A DNA stretch of 64,000 bases, taken from the NCBI GenBank assembly GCA_041389525.1, contig JAWKRR010000029.1, positions 1-64,000 on the forward strand, in the 5' to 3' direction. Positions 8,533-20,850 of this stretch are shown here, one piece after another (position 1 is the first letter of the stretch; the number at the start of each line of letters is the position of its first letter). Source of the stretch: JACKFB01 sp041389525 (lineage in GTDB: Bacteria; Myxococcota_A; UBA9042; PHBI01; JACKFB01). A program made the translations under genes and the position numbers. Under the pieces are notes generated by a model. That model was not told where the DNA came from. It made no database searches and saw only the letters and a program-made list of their open reading frames with translations.

Positions 8533-10371
8533 ATGACCGCCAAGGGTGAGCTCTCCCAGCCATCTGCGACGCGCCGGCCCATGGTCGCCTGGTACGACCC
8601 AGGCCAGCTCGCCCAGACCGGCCTCGCCGCCGGCGTCTCCGCCCTGCTCGGCACCCGCGCCGACCACCGCCTCGTCGAGGCCCTCGCCGCCGAGCAGCCC
8701 CTCTACGACTACGCCAACGCCCACGACGAGGTCGTCATCGACTACGTGGCCGACACCGGCGACGGCTACGCCTCCACCCGCGCCATCGCCGAGGCCGTCC
8801 GCGACACCCCCGTCGCCTGGGACCCCGCCGCCCGCTTCCGCCGCCGCGCCATCGTCTTGGGCGGCGACCAAGTCTACCCGACCGCCACCCGCCGCGAGTA
8901 CGAGGACCGCTTCGTCCTCCCCTGGACCGACATCTTCCCCAAGCCCGCCCCCGAGCGCCTCGCCCCGCCCATCCCGCGCTGGGGCGTGGTCCCGCCGCCC
9001 ACCTCGACCGCCCCCCACGACCCGCACTCCACCCTCCCCGGCGGCGAGGCCCTCCCCGACCTCCTCGCCATCCCCGGAAACCACGACTGGTACGACGGCC
9101 TCGCCAGCTTCACGCGCCTCTTTACCCAGGGCCGCACCATCGGCGGCCTGCGCACCTGCCAGCGCCGCAGCTACTTCGCCCTGCGCCTCCCCGGCCGCTG
9201 GTGGATGCTGGCCCTCGACATCCAGCTCGAAGGCGACATCGACGGCCCCCAGCTCGCCTACTTCCGCGACCAGGTCTTCGCCCGCCTCGACCCCGGCGAC
9301 CGCGTCATCGTCTGCGTGGCCGAGCCCGCCTGGGAGAAAGCCCAGTTCGACACCGGCGACCGCCACCTCGACGACAACCTCGCCTTCATCGAGCGCCTCA
9401 TCACCGCCCGCGGCGGCCGCGTCCACGTCTGGCTCGCTGGCGACCTGCACTACTACCGCCGCTGGACCACCGACTGCGCCGAGGCCGAGCCCCGCCAGAC
9501 CGGCCCCGACAGCGTCCACAAGATCACCTGCGGCGGCGGCGGCGCCTTCCTGCACCCCACCCACACCCTCGACCCGCCCGACGCCCGCTCGCTGGAGCGC
9601 CTGCCCCGCCTCCGCACCTCCATCGCCGACCGCCCCGCCCTCCTCGGCGAGGCCGCCGCGCACCCGCCCCGCGCCGCCTCCCGCCGCCTCTCCGCCGCCA
9701 CCCTGCTCTTCCCGCTGCTCAACCCCAGCTTCGGCGTCGTCCCGGCCATCCTCTACTTCGCCACCGCCGCCATCGCCTACCCGTGGGCCACCGGCCTCCC
9801 CAGCGACACGTCCGTCTCCGGCATCGCCCTGGAGCTCGCCCTCGGCGCCAAGAGCAACCCCATCCTGTGGGTGTGGGTCTTCGCCGTCCTCCGCATCCTC
9901 ATCGCCTTCGCCGAAGGCACCCGCCCCTTCCGCCGCGCCCTCAGCGGCGCCCTCCACGGCACAGCCCACCTCGCCCTCGCCGCCGTGCTGACCACCCTCA
10001 CGCTGCACTGGCTCGCCACCCCGCCCGGCCTCCTCGCCACCCCCATCGAGCGCGCCCTCATCATCGCCGCCGGCGTCTGCCTCGCCTGGACCCTCGGCTC
10101 CGTCCTCTTCGGCGCCTACCTCTTCCTCGCCGTCCGCTTCTTCCGCGCCCACACCAACGAGGCCTTCAGCGCCCTGCACTTCCAGGGCTACAAGTCCTTC
10201 CTCCGCATCCACATCCGCGCCTCGGGCGACCTGCGCATCGAGGCCTACGCGGTGGACGACGCCGCCGGCACCACGACCTGGCAGCGCCTCTTCCGCGACG
10301 GCGCCCAGGCCCCCGTCTCCTCGCGCACGCGCCACGTCGACTCCGTCAGCGTCCCGGCGCGACCCGTCTAG
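8533..10371 (+). CDS. membrane-anchored calcineurin-like metallophosphoesterase
   Basis: A 612-residue protein combining a metallophosphoesterase with a hydrophobic C-terminal half. The metal-binding motifs are LGGDQVYP (109-116), GNHDWYDG (182-189) and AGDLHYY (302-308), with an upstream DTGDGY around 74-79. This order is standard for calcineurin-like phosphoesterases that bind two metal ions. From about residue 385 to 545 there are at least four membrane segments, followed by a soluble tail of about 75 residues. The frame is open far upstream, but the ATG at 8533 follows a weak AAGGA and precedes the first conserved residues. The phosphoester substrate is unknown. The long frames on the other strand and in the +1 frame are GC-driven shadows. 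Confidence 0.82.
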   Translation: MTAKGELSQPSATRRPMVAWYDPGQLAQTGLAAGVSALLGTRADHRLVEALAAEQPLYDYANAHDEVVIDYVADTGDGYASTRAIAEAVRDTPVAWDPAARFRRRAIVLGGDQVYPTATRREYEDRFVLPWTDIFPKPAPERLAPPIPRWGVVPPPTSTAPHDPHSTLPGGEALPDLLAIPGNHDWYDGLASFTRLFTQGRTIGGLRTCQRRSYFALRLPGRWWMLALDIQLEGDIDGPQLAYFRDQVFARLDPGDRVIVCVAEPAWEKAQFDTGDRHLDDNLAFIERLITARGGRVHVWLAGDLHYYRRWTTDCAEAEPRQTGPDSVHKITCGGGGAFLHPTHTLDPPDARSLERLPRLRTSIADRPALLGEAAAHPPRAASRRLSAATLLFPLLNPSFGVVPAILYFATAAIAYPWATGLPSDTSVSGIALELALGAKSNPILWVWVFAVLRILIAFAEGTRPFRRALSGALHGTAHLALAAVLTTLTLHWLATPPGLLATPIERALIIAAGVCLAWTLGSVLFGAYLFLAVRFFRAHTNEAFSALHFQGYKSFLRIHIRASGDLRIEAYAVDDAAGTTTWQRLFRDGAQAPVSSRTRHVDSVSVPARPV

Positions 10372-10458
10372 TCACCAGCGGCGCGCCTCCCCGCTCCCGA
10401 TTGCCAAAACCGTGCCCCCTCGGTCACACTTTACACCTCCCCAAACCCTGCGAACGCC

Positions 10459-11562
<1,104 letters not shown>

Positions 11563-11572
11563 GCGCGCGGGC

Positions 11573-12826
11573 TCAGGGGTTCAGCGCCAAGCTCGCGTTC
11601 AGCGCGCTCCACACGGCCTGGGCCATGGGGCGGGTCGTCGCGAAGAAGTCGTTGGACAGCACGGCGACGCAGGTGCCCGAGGCCAGGTGGATGAAGACCT
11701 CGCCGCGAAATCCCATGGTCGAGCCGGTGTGGCCGACCACGGAGACGCCGCCGCGGGTGTCCAGGTAGCTGCCGAGGCCGTAGGCGGCGAACTTCCCGCC
11801 CGGCAGCGCGGCGGGGGCGACCAGGGCGGCGCGTGAGGCAGGCGAGAGCACGTCGCCGCGGTAGAGCGCCTCGGCCCAGCGACACAGGTCGTCGCCGTTG
11901 GACACCATGCCGCCCGCGGCCCAGGCCCACGACATGTCGAGGAGCCCCTCGACCGGGCTGCCCAAGGCGTGGCCGGTGACGCGGCCGCCGGGCATGGGCT
12001 CGAAGGACTCGAAGAAGGTGTCGCCGAGCCCCTGCGGCGCCAGCAGGCGCGAGCGCAGCACCTCGGCCAGAGGCTCGCCGGCCACGGCCTCGACGGCCAA
12101 CCCGAGCACGTAGAAGCCCGTGTTCGAGTAGCTCCAGTCAGCGCCCGGGGCGAAGACGTCGCCGTGCGCGCGGGCCCAGGCGATGATCTCGGTCGGGGTG
12201 GCTGGCGCGGTGGACTTGCCAAGGAAGTTCGCGTCGTCGGTGTAGTTGAAGAGGCCGCTGGTGTGATTCAGTAGGCGCTCCAGCGTGATGCCGGCGCCGA
12301 AGTCGAAGCCGGTGAGCCACTGGTCGGCCGGGTCGTCGAGGGCGAGGGTGCCCTCCTCGACGCGCTGCAAGATCAGCGCGGTGACGAAGGTCTTGGTGAC
12401 GCTGCCGACCCGGAAGCGATCGCCCGGGACGAGCGCCAGCCCGAGATCGGCGTCGGCCAATCCTTGGTCGCGGGACCAGCGGCCCTGGCCGGGCACGACG
12501 ACCGTGACCTGGACGCCGGGCGCCTCGACCGCGGCGAACTCGGCGTCGACAGCGGCCTCGAGCGCGATCTGGAGCGCCGGCTCCAGGCCCGACTCGGCGG
12601 TGTCGGCCAAGGCGTCAGGATGGGCCGGCCCCGTCTCGGGCACGGCGTCGGCAGGAAGATCCGGCCCCGCCTCCGGCGCGGCGTCCGGCACCACGTCGAA
12701 GAACGTGATGGTGTCGGCGTGAAAGACGTCCGCGCCCTCGCCGCCATCGCACGCCCACGTTGCACTTGCGACCGCCAACGCGATGAGCAGGCGCGCGCTC
12801 GCCGCTCTGGTTTTTGCCCCGCGCAT
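11573..12826 (-). CDS. serine hydrolase lipoprotein, beta-lactamase/class C family
   Basis: A 417-residue lipoprotein with the penicillin-binding/beta-lactamase class C fold. The signal ends in a lipobox (ATWAC), followed by an Asp/Pro/Ala-rich tether of about 60 residues. The catalytic SxxK is SVTK, the second motif is YSN (WSYSNTGFY) and the third-motif equivalent is HTG (GHTGSTMGF). Such proteins are usually esterases or D-alanyl-D-alanine carboxypeptidase-like enzymes of the cell envelope rather than true beta-lactamases. The ATG at 12826 follows GGGAGG. The gene is convergent with the kinase (11 bases between stops) and divergent from the FHA gene at 12941. Confidence 0.87.
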   Translation of the reverse strand: MRGAKTRAASARLLIALAVASATWACDGGEGADVFHADTITFFDVVPDAAPEAGPDLPADAVPETGPAHPDALADTAESGLEPALQIALEAAVDAEFAAVEAPGVQVTVVVPGQGRWSRDQGLADADLGLALVPGDRFRVGSVTKTFVTALILQRVEEGTLALDDPADQWLTGFDFGAGITLERLLNHTSGLFNYTDDANFLGKSTAPATPTEIIAWARAHGDVFAPGADWSYSNTGFYVLGLAVEAVAGEPLAEVLRSRLLAPQGLGDTFFESFEPMPGGRVTGHALGSPVEGLLDMSWAWAAGGMVSNGDDLCRWAEALYRGDVLSPASRAALVAPAALPGGKFAAYGLGSYLDTRGGVSVVGHTGSTMGFRGEVFIHLASGTCVAVLSNDFFATTRPMAQAVWSALNASLALNP

Positions 12827-12894
12827 CCGCCCTCCCAGTGAGAAAATTGTCCGCTGGTCTGAGGCCCAGCACAATCCTCACACCGACATTCCCT

Positions 12895-12904
12895 TGTCGC
12901 GACA
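12895..12904. promoter_or_regulatory. 10-base palindrome in a divergent intergenic region
   Basis: TGTCGCGACA is a perfect palindrome midway between the divergent hydrolase and FHA genes. It could be an operator. In GC-rich DNA such short palindromes also arise by chance, so support is weak. Confidence 0.2.
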
Positions 12905-12940
12905 GGTCGCCGGGGATCATTCCCCAGCCGAGGAGCCCCG

Positions 12941-13513
12941 ATGCCGCAGCTCGTAGTCAAGCTCAAGGAGCGCGAGCTCCAGGTCTACCCGATCACCAAG
13001 CCCTGCGTGACCATCGGTCGGGACGCCAGCAACGATCTGATCATCGACAACTCGGGTGTGTCGCGGATGCACGCGAGCGTGAACCTCGAGGGGCGCGACC
13101 TCGTCGTGCGCGATATGGCGAGCGCCAACGGCGTCTACGTCAACGGCCGCGCGGTGGTCGCCCACCCGTTTCGCGACGGCGACCAGATTCAGATCGGCAA
13201 ATTCGTGGTCGAATATATCGACCAGGGCGGCCCGGAGCTGGACTCCATCCGCGGCGAATCCGACCTCTTCAGCCGGCCGCGGCCCAGCAGCCTGTCGCCG
13301 CTGGAGACCACGCACCTGAAGCCCGAGGAGCTGCTGGCGGCGCAGCGCTCCGGCGTCCTGGCCATCCCCAGCGCGGCCTGGCCGACCGACGACGTGATGA
13401 CCGTCCCCGCGCCCCCAGCCAAGTCGAACGCGGCCTTGCGAAAGACCGTGGTGGCCCTGTCCGCGACGACACTCTCGCTGGCCTTCGCGGTGCTGTACCT
13501 CACCTTCGTCTAG
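12941..13513 (+). CDS. FHA-domain protein with C-terminal membrane anchor
   Basis: A 190-residue protein that should bind phosphothreonine peptides. The FHA domain occupies residues 1-95 with its signature residues intact: GR (26-27), SRMH (41-44) and the NG of SANGVYVNG (61-69). A linker rich in Pro and Ser follows, then one hydrophobic helix at about 167-189 at the extreme C-terminus, so the FHA domain is cytoplasmic and tail-anchored. A GAGGAG precedes the ATG by about 6 bases. Being close to a similarly anchored Ser/Thr kinase gene (10459), it is a reasonable candidate reader of that kinase's substrates or autophosphorylation, but this is inference. Confidence 0.85.
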   Translation: MPQLVVKLKERELQVYPITKPCVTIGRDASNDLIIDNSGVSRMHASVNLEGRDLVVRDMASANGVYVNGRAVVAHPFRDGDQIQIGKFVVEYIDQGGPELDSIRGESDLFSRPRPSSLSPLETTHLKPEELLAAQRSGVLAIPSAAWPTDDVMTVPAPPAKSNAALRKTVVALSATTLSLAFAVLYLTFV

Positions 13514-13714
13514 CCACGGCGCTATCGTTTGGCGGGTCGCGCGCTGCCGGGAAATGTCCTGGCTGCCCTTGCGGATCTCGCAGCGCAGCGAGACCATACG
13601 CGGCAATGCTGCGGGCGATGGGCTGGATTCCATTGTGGATCACTCGTGCGTTCGCGGCGGCATTGCCGTCATTCGGGCGGCTTGAGTCATCCCGAAAGGG
13701 AAGGAGTAGCCAGC

Positions 13715-14380
13715 ATGAATCCAATGTATCGGGCGGGAGCCCTGGTCGCCGCGGGCGCGTTTATCGTGGGCCTGACGCTGGTGGCGGAAGCCAAGATCAT
13801 CGCGCCTAGCAAGTACCGGAAAGTGGTCGACGGCGTGGGAAGCTGCGTCTTCTCCACCGACGAAGTGCCCTTCAAGAAGGAAGACTCGTACAAGGTGCAG
13901 ACCGAGTTCTCGGGCGACGACGAGATTCACCTGCGCTGCTACTTCGCCAAGCAGCTCGTGGATTACCGAGACCAGGGCAAGATCTCGAGCCAGCTTCGCG
14001 GCATGGAGGGCGGCAACCCGTCCATCAGCACGCGCCTGCAGTTCGCGCCCCCGCGCTGGCAGTACCGCGGCAACATCAAGGTCACTGAGGCGGCCTTGGA
14101 TTGGGACCAGATGCGCGCGGATCTCGTGCGCTCGGGCGACTGCAACTACCGCAAGGAGCCCAAAGAGGGCTCGCCGTGCATCAACATCGCCGAGGAGGTC
14201 CGAAACCTCGTGCGCGACGAGGGCCACAGCCTGCCCTACACGACCGAGATCTGCGTGCACTTCGAGTTCGACGTGGTCGAGGAGAAGATCCCGAACCCGA
14301 AGAACGTGCTCGAGATGATCGACAAGAAGTCCTTCGTGACGCTGGCGAAGGGCTGCTTCAAGTACACGCTCAAGGAGTAG
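13715..14380 (+). CDS. secreted hypothetical protein
   Basis: A 221-residue protein with a standard signal peptide (hydrophobic core to about residue 24, likely cleavage after VAEA). The mature part has several Cys residues and many acidic and basic residues but no recognised domain. A good AAGGAG lies about 8 bases before the ATG at 13715; the longer upstream frame is not needed. The gene is single and is followed by a region with a long perfect inverted repeat that may end transcription. Confidence 0.65.
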   Translation: MNPMYRAGALVAAGAFIVGLTLVAEAKIIAPSKYRKVVDGVGSCVFSTDEVPFKKEDSYKVQTEFSGDDEIHLRCYFAKQLVDYRDQGKISSQLRGMEGGNPSISTRLQFAPPRWQYRGNIKVTEAALDWDQMRADLVRSGDCNYRKEPKEGSPCINIAEEVRNLVRDEGHSLPYTTEICVHFEFDVVEEKIPNPKNVLEMIDKKSFVTLAKGCFKYTLKE

Positions 14381-14410
14381 GGCGCGTTCGGGTGTCACTG
14401 AGTCCCTCGG

Positions 14411-14476
14411 GTTCGCGCCAAGACGCCAAGGCGCCAAGACCGCGCGACCTTGGCGCCTTGGCGTCTTGGCGCGAAC
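14411..14476. repeat. perfect 28-base inverted repeat (long hairpin)
   Basis: Bases 14411-14438 and 14449-14476 are exact reverse complements separated by a 10-base loop. The arms are themselves built from short repeats of CGCCAAG/CTTGGCG. The element sits 30 bases after the secreted-protein gene and could act as a transcription terminator or be a mobile palindromic repeat. No T-run follows, so a simple intrinsic terminator is not demonstrated. From general knowledge, similar CTTGGCGTCTTGGCG strings occur between genes in unrelated bacteria. Confidence 0.85.
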
Positions 14477-14519
14477 CTCCTAGTTTCGGCTCCGCAAGCC
14501 TGCGCGCCTAAGAAAATCC

Positions 14520-14547
14520 CTCTCCGTGCCCTCCGTGTCTCCGTGGT
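14520..14547. repeat. degenerate tandem of a CTCCGTG motif
   Basis: The motif CTCCGTG is repeated three times with about 9-base spacing (CTCCGTGCC, CTCCGTGTC, TCCGTGG). It lies 44 bases beyond the long hairpin and belongs to the same non-coding stretch. The rest of the 330-base gap (14381-14710) shows no gene. Confidence 0.6.
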
Positions 14548-14710
14548 TTGCCCCCTGTCCCCCTCCGCCACGGCCCTCCCGCCCAGGGATCAGCCTCCAT
14601 TTAGAGCGGGATCGGCCTCACGATCTGTGGGCTTACCTTGATCTCACCGTGCATTCGGGCCGATCATGGGCCGGCCCCCAGGGATTCCTGGGGGCGGATG
14701 CGGGAGCGAG

Positions 14711-17700
14711 ATGGGCTGGCTGAGACTTTGGCTCGTGTGCGGGCTTGTCGCGGGGGCGGCGGCGTGCGCTAGCGACGGGTCCATCGCGGGGGGCGACGGC
14801 GACGCCGTGGCTTTGGACGCGGCGGACGTGGCGGACGGCGACGGGGTGGCCGACGGCGGCGACGGGGCCGACCTGGGGCCGGACGTGCCGGGCGTCGAGT
14901 GCAGCTCCGGCGCCGAGTGCCAGGTCCTGGTGGCCAACGACCCCTGCCGCGTCGCGCTCTGCGACACGCTGAAGCACCGCTGCGTGGTGGGGCCGAAGAA
15001 GGACTACACGCCGTGCAGCGACGGCGATCGCTGCACCGACGGCGACCTGTGCCTGGACGGTGAGTGCAGCGCCGGGCCCGCCCTGCCCTGCGGCGACGGC
15101 GATCCGTGCACCGACAACGACTGCGACCCGCAGCTTGGGTGCGTCTACCCCGACAACACCGCGCCGTGCAGCGACGGCAACACCTGCACCGACGGCGACG
15201 TCTGCGCGGAGGGGCTCTGCGCGGGAACCCCGACGGCGAGCTGCGGCTGCGACACCGACGCGGACTGCGTGCAGCACGACGACGGCGACCTGTGTAACGG
15301 CGTGCTGACCTGTCACGAGGGCGTCTGCGCAAACGATCCGACCACCGTGGTGCAATGCGACACAAGCGGCGACACGGACTGCTTCCGGACCGTGTGCTTA
15401 CCAGAGACTGGCGCGTGTTCCGCGCTGCTCCTCGACGATGTGCCGTGCAACGACGGAAACGGCTGCACCGTCGGCGATCGCTGCGCGAGCGGGACCTGCA
15501 CCTCGGGCGCTGACCAGTGCCCGTGCGACAAGGACGCCGACTGCGCCGAGTACGACGACGACGACCTCTGCAACGGCAGCCTGGGCTGCATCGAGGGCCG
15601 CTGCCGCATCGCGCCACTGAGCATCGTCATCTGCGAGGTCCCAGGCAGTGTTCAGTGCATTCGCCCGCGCTGCGTGCCGGCGACCGGCGCCTGTGTGTCG
15701 GAGGCGCAGGTCGACGGCGTGGCGTGCAGCGACGCGAACGCCTGCACTCAGGGTGACGTCTGCGCGGCGGGGGCCTGCGTGCCCGGCGCGCCGCGGGTCT
15801 GCGCCGACGGCCTGGGCTGCACCGACGACGCGTGCGACCCGGCCACGGGCTGCACGTTCACGCCGAACACCGCGCCCTGCGACGACGCCGACGCCTGCAC
15901 CGAGGGCGACCTGTGCGCGGGCGGTCTGTGCACGCCCGGAGCCGCGGTCGACTGCGACGACGGCGACCCGTGCACCGCCGACGCCTGCGCGCCCGCGGTG
16001 GGCTGCACGCACACGGTGACGCCAGCGGCCGCCTGCGACGACGAGGATCCCTGCACTGAAGCCGACGCCTGCAGCGCCGCCGGGGCCTGCGTCGGGACGG
16101 CCTACACCTGCGCGACCTGCGAGGCCTGCGACGGCGCCGGCGGCTGCGCGCTCTTCGACGAGTTCTGCAAGATCGGCGGCGCCTGCGTCGCCAGCGGCGC
16201 GGTCGACCCCGCGAACCCATGCCAGCGATGCACGCCCGAGATCACTCAGGCCGCGTATGCCCCCGACGACGCGCTGAGCTGCGACGACGGCGCCGAATGC
16301 ACCACCGACGACTTCTGCTCGGCCGGCTTCTGCACGGGCGCTGGCAGCGGCTGCGCGGCGTGCGAGACCTGCGGCGAAGACGGCGGCTGCGTCCTGGTCG
16401 CCGGCGCCTGCCGAATCGACGGCGCCTGCCTGCTCGCCGGCGCCCCGCACCCGACCCTGCCCTGCCTCGCCTGCGTGCCCGAGGTGTCGACCAGCGCCTG
16501 GAGCCCCGACGACGCCATGAAGTGCGCCGATGAAGACGCCTGTAACGGCGTCGAGACCTGCTCGGCTGGCGTCTGCACCCCCGGCGCCCCGCTGGTCTGC
16601 GACGACGCGGACCCCTGCACCGACGACGCCTGCGACGCCGCCACCGGCTGCACCGCGACCGACAACACCGCGCCCTGCGACGACGAGAACGCCTGCACGG
16701 ACGGCGACACCTGCGCCGCCGGCACCTGCGCGGGCACGGCCATCCTCTGCGACGACGAAAACCCCTGCACCGACGACGGCTGCGAGCCCGCCATCGGCTG
16801 CGTCACCGCCGACAACGTCGCCCCCTGCGACGACAGCGACGCCTGCACGAGCGGCGACCTCTGCGCGGGGGGCGCGTGTGGCGGCGCGGCCATCACCTGC
16901 GACGACAAGGACCCCTGCACCGACGACGCCTGCGAGCCCGCCACCGGCTGCACGACCGCGCCCAACACCGCCCCCTGCGACGACCAGAACGCCTGCACGG
17001 ACGGCGACACCTGCGCCGCCGGCACCTGCGCGGGCTCGGCGATCGTCTGCGACGACGAAAACCCCTGCACCGACGACGGCTGCGACGTGGCGACCGGCTG
17101 CACCGCGACCCCGAACAGCGCAGGCTGTGACGACGCCAGCGTGTGCACCACCGGCGACCACTGCGCGGGCGGCGCCTGCGTCGGCGACGCCATCGACTGC
17201 GACGACGGCAACCCGTGCACCGGCGCCTTCTGCGACGACGTGTTCGGCTGCATCCCCGACGAGTTCGAGGACGGCACCCCCTGCTTCTCCGAGCTCATCT
17301 GCGCGGCACCTGGCACCTGCCTCGGCCTCGTCTGCCAGTGCCCGTCGCCGGACTGCAGCGGGCTTGCCACCGACTGCGCCGACGCCGCCTGGGACGCGGT
17401 CGCGCAGAAGTGCGTCACGACCCCGAAAAACCAAGGCGGGGCCTGTAACGGCGACGACAACGGCTGCACGCCCGACACCTGCGCGGCCGGGGTCTGCGTC
17501 GTCGGCGCGCCGCAGAGCTGCGTCGGCTCAGCCGACCCGTGCAACGCCTCGAGCTGCACGTCGGTGACGCCCTTTGAGTGGGTGTGCGTGCCCGCGCCGG
17601 TCATCGGTCTGGCCTGCGACGACGCGACCACCTGCACCGCGTCCGGCACCACCTGCCTCGCCGGCGCCGCCGCCGCCTACGCTTACAACCACGCCGCCGT

Positions 17701-19054
17701 GACCAGCGCGCGCGCCCTGGACCGCTCGGGCAAAGGCAACCACATGACGCTGTCGGCGGCGACCACGCTCAAGTCGGGCGGTCCGACCGGCGCCTTCCTG
17801 CACTGCGACGGGACGGGCGAGGCCTTCATCGCGTCGGCGCCCAGCCTCGAGATCACCAGCCCCGGCCTCACGGTCGGCACCTGGTTTCGCAGCGAGAGCG
17901 TGCTGGAGTCGAGCCGGGTGATGGTCTCCAAGGACACCTCCTTCATGCTCGGGCTGAACACCGGCGTGCTGTCCTGCGCCATCCGAATCGACGACGAGTG
18001 GGCTTGGTACGGCTCGACCGCGGTGCCGCCCAACACGTGGCACCACGGGGCCTGCACCTACGATGGCCAGCGCCTCGAGGTCTGGCTGGACGGCGTGCGC
18101 ACCGACACGGTGGAGATGCCGGGCCTGCTGACGCCCACCGAGCCCACCACGCGCTTGTGCGCGCGCAAGGAGGGCTTCCGCTTCCTCGGCGATCTCGCGG
18201 ACACCCGGATTTACCCGCGGGCCCTTGGCGCGGGTGAGCTTTGGACCCTGGCCAGCGCGCCCCAGGTCTGGCGCTCCGGTGGCGGGACCTGCGGCGGCAA
18301 GCCTTGGCCGTCCAGCTGCTGCGAGACCAACGCGCACTGCGAGGACCGCTTCGCCTGCACGGCCGAGTCGTGCAACGCCAACGCCTGCACGTCCGGGCTG
18401 GCGACCCTCTGCGATATCCCAGGCAACGGCTGCCGGTTCGAGTACTGCGCTGAGTCCGTGACCGGAACGCCGGCCTGCGAAGAGTCCTTCGGCGGGCCCT
18501 CGGACCCCATCGCGACCGAGGACTTCGAGCTTTGGTCGGCGGTCGGCCCGCGCGCCAACGGGTTCTTCCTGGAGGTCGGACCGCTGGCCAGCCCCGAGTG
18601 CGCCTGGCACCACGTCAGCGGCGAAGACGTCGCCGCCCAGCTGACGCCCCTGGGCTGCAGCGAGGGCTTCGGCTGCCTCTACGCGGGCAGCTTGGTGACC
18701 TGGGACTACGACGTGGGCGTGTGCGACGCGACGGCGACCACGCCTCCGATTCAGATCCCGACGGCGAGCACGGCCCACCTCGAGTTCGCGCGCTGGGGCC
18801 AGATCCTCGACACCTCCGCGGGCGGCGATCGCCTCGAGATCCTCATCGACGGCGCGGTCATCAAGACCATCAACGCGACGGCCCTGTCGACCGGCGGCTG
18901 GACCAACGACACGAGCACCATCTCGGCCTTCGCCGACGGCAAGGCGCACCGGATCGGCTTCCGCTTCCGCACCGACGACGACGCGTTCAACACCGGCGGT
19001 GGCGTGCTCATCGACAACCTGCGCATCCGACTCAACAGCCCAAGCTGTCTGTGA
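14711..19054 (+). CDS. giant Cys-rich repeat lipoprotein with a LamG-like domain
   Basis: A 1447-residue protein with a signal ending in a lipobox at Cys19 (VAGAAAC), then an Asp/Gly/Ala-rich tether to about residue 70. Residues of roughly 75-970 carry about twenty Cys-rich units that largely alternate between two types, CDDENACTDGDTCAAGTC and CDDENPCTDDGCDPATGC. Around residues 990-1190 there is a LamG/concanavalin-like module (DRSGKGNHMTL, then a TWHHGACTYDG strand). The remainder is another Cys-rich and beta-rich region. It is probably an outer-surface or matrix protein. The DNA of the units near 16.68 and 16.98 kb is almost identical 300 bases apart, so the array has expanded recently. 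The ATG at 14711 follows GGGAG and gives the proper signal peptide. Confidence 0.82.
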   Translation: MGWLRLWLVCGLVAGAAACASDGSIAGGDGDAVALDAADVADGDGVADGGDGADLGPDVPGVECSSGAECQVLVANDPCRVALCDTLKHRCVVGPKKDYTPCSDGDRCTDGDLCLDGECSAGPALPCGDGDPCTDNDCDPQLGCVYPDNTAPCSDGNTCTDGDVCAEGLCAGTPTASCGCDTDADCVQHDDGDLCNGVLTCHEGVCANDPTTVVQCDTSGDTDCFRTVCLPETGACSALLLDDVPCNDGNGCTVGDRCASGTCTSGADQCPCDKDADCAEYDDDDLCNGSLGCIEGRCRIAPLSIVICEVPGSVQCIRPRCVPATGACVSEAQVDGVACSDANACTQGDVCAAGACVPGAPRVCADGLGCTDDACDPATGCTFTPNTAPCDDADACTEGDLCAGGLCTPGAAVDCDDGDPCTADACAPAVGCTHTVTPAAACDDEDPCTEADACSAAGACVGTAYTCATCEACDGAGGCALFDEFCKIGGACVASGAVDPANPCQRCTPEITQAAYAPDDALSCDDGAECTTDDFCSAGFCTGAGSGCAACETCGEDGGCVLVAGACRIDGACLLAGAPHPTLPCLACVPEVSTSAWSPDDAMKCADEDACNGVETCSAGVCTPGAPLVCDDADPCTDDACDAATGCTATDNTAPCDDENACTDGDTCAAGTCAGTAILCDDENPCTDDGCEPAIGCVTADNVAPCDDSDACTSGDLCAGGACGGAAITCDDKDPCTDDACEPATGCTTAPNTAPCDDQNACTDGDTCAAGTCAGSAIVCDDENPCTDDGCDVATGCTATPNSAGCDDASVCTTGDHCAGGACVGDAIDCDDGNPCTGAFCDDVFGCIPDEFEDGTPCFSELICAAPGTCLGLVCQCPSPDCSGLATDCADAAWDAVAQKCVTTPKNQGGACNGDDNGCTPDTCAAGVCVVGAPQSCVGSADPCNASSCTSVTPFEWVCVPAPVIGLACDDATTCTASGTTCLAGAAAAYAYNHAAVTSARALDRSGKGNHMTLSAATTLKSGGPTGAFLHCDGTGEAFIASAPSLEITSPGLTVGTWFRSESVLESSRVMVSKDTSFMLGLNTGVLSCAIRIDDEWAWYGSTAVPPNTWHHGACTYDGQRLEVWLDGVRTDTVEMPGLLTPTEPTTRLCARKEGFRFLGDLADTRIYPRALGAGELWTLASAPQVWRSGGGTCGGKPWPSSCCETNAHCEDRFACTAESCNANACTSGLATLCDIPGNGCRFEYCAESVTGTPACEESFGGPSDPIATEDFELWSAVGPRANGFFLEVGPLASPECAWHHVSGEDVAAQLTPLGCSEGFGCLYAGSLVTWDYDVGVCDATATTPPIQIPTASTAHLEFARWGQILDTSAGGDRLEILIDGAVIKTINATALSTGGWTNDTSTISAFADGKAHRIGFRFRTDDDAFNTGGGVLIDNLRIRLNSPSCL

Positions 19055-19073
19055 GCGCGGGCGCGCTCCGCGG

Positions 19074-20843
<1,770 letters not shown>

Positions 20844-20850
20844 GGAGCGG

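Noticed and set aside
8002..10335. 777-codon minus-strand frame opposite the phosphoesterase
   Set aside because: Gly/Ala/Glu/Val-rich antisense of a GC3-biased gene; no domain and no ribosome site.
15398..17434. 678-codon minus-strand frame opposite the giant Cys-rich gene
   Set aside because: Its repetitive Ala/Gly/Val translation simply mirrors the Cys-rich repeats on the other strand.
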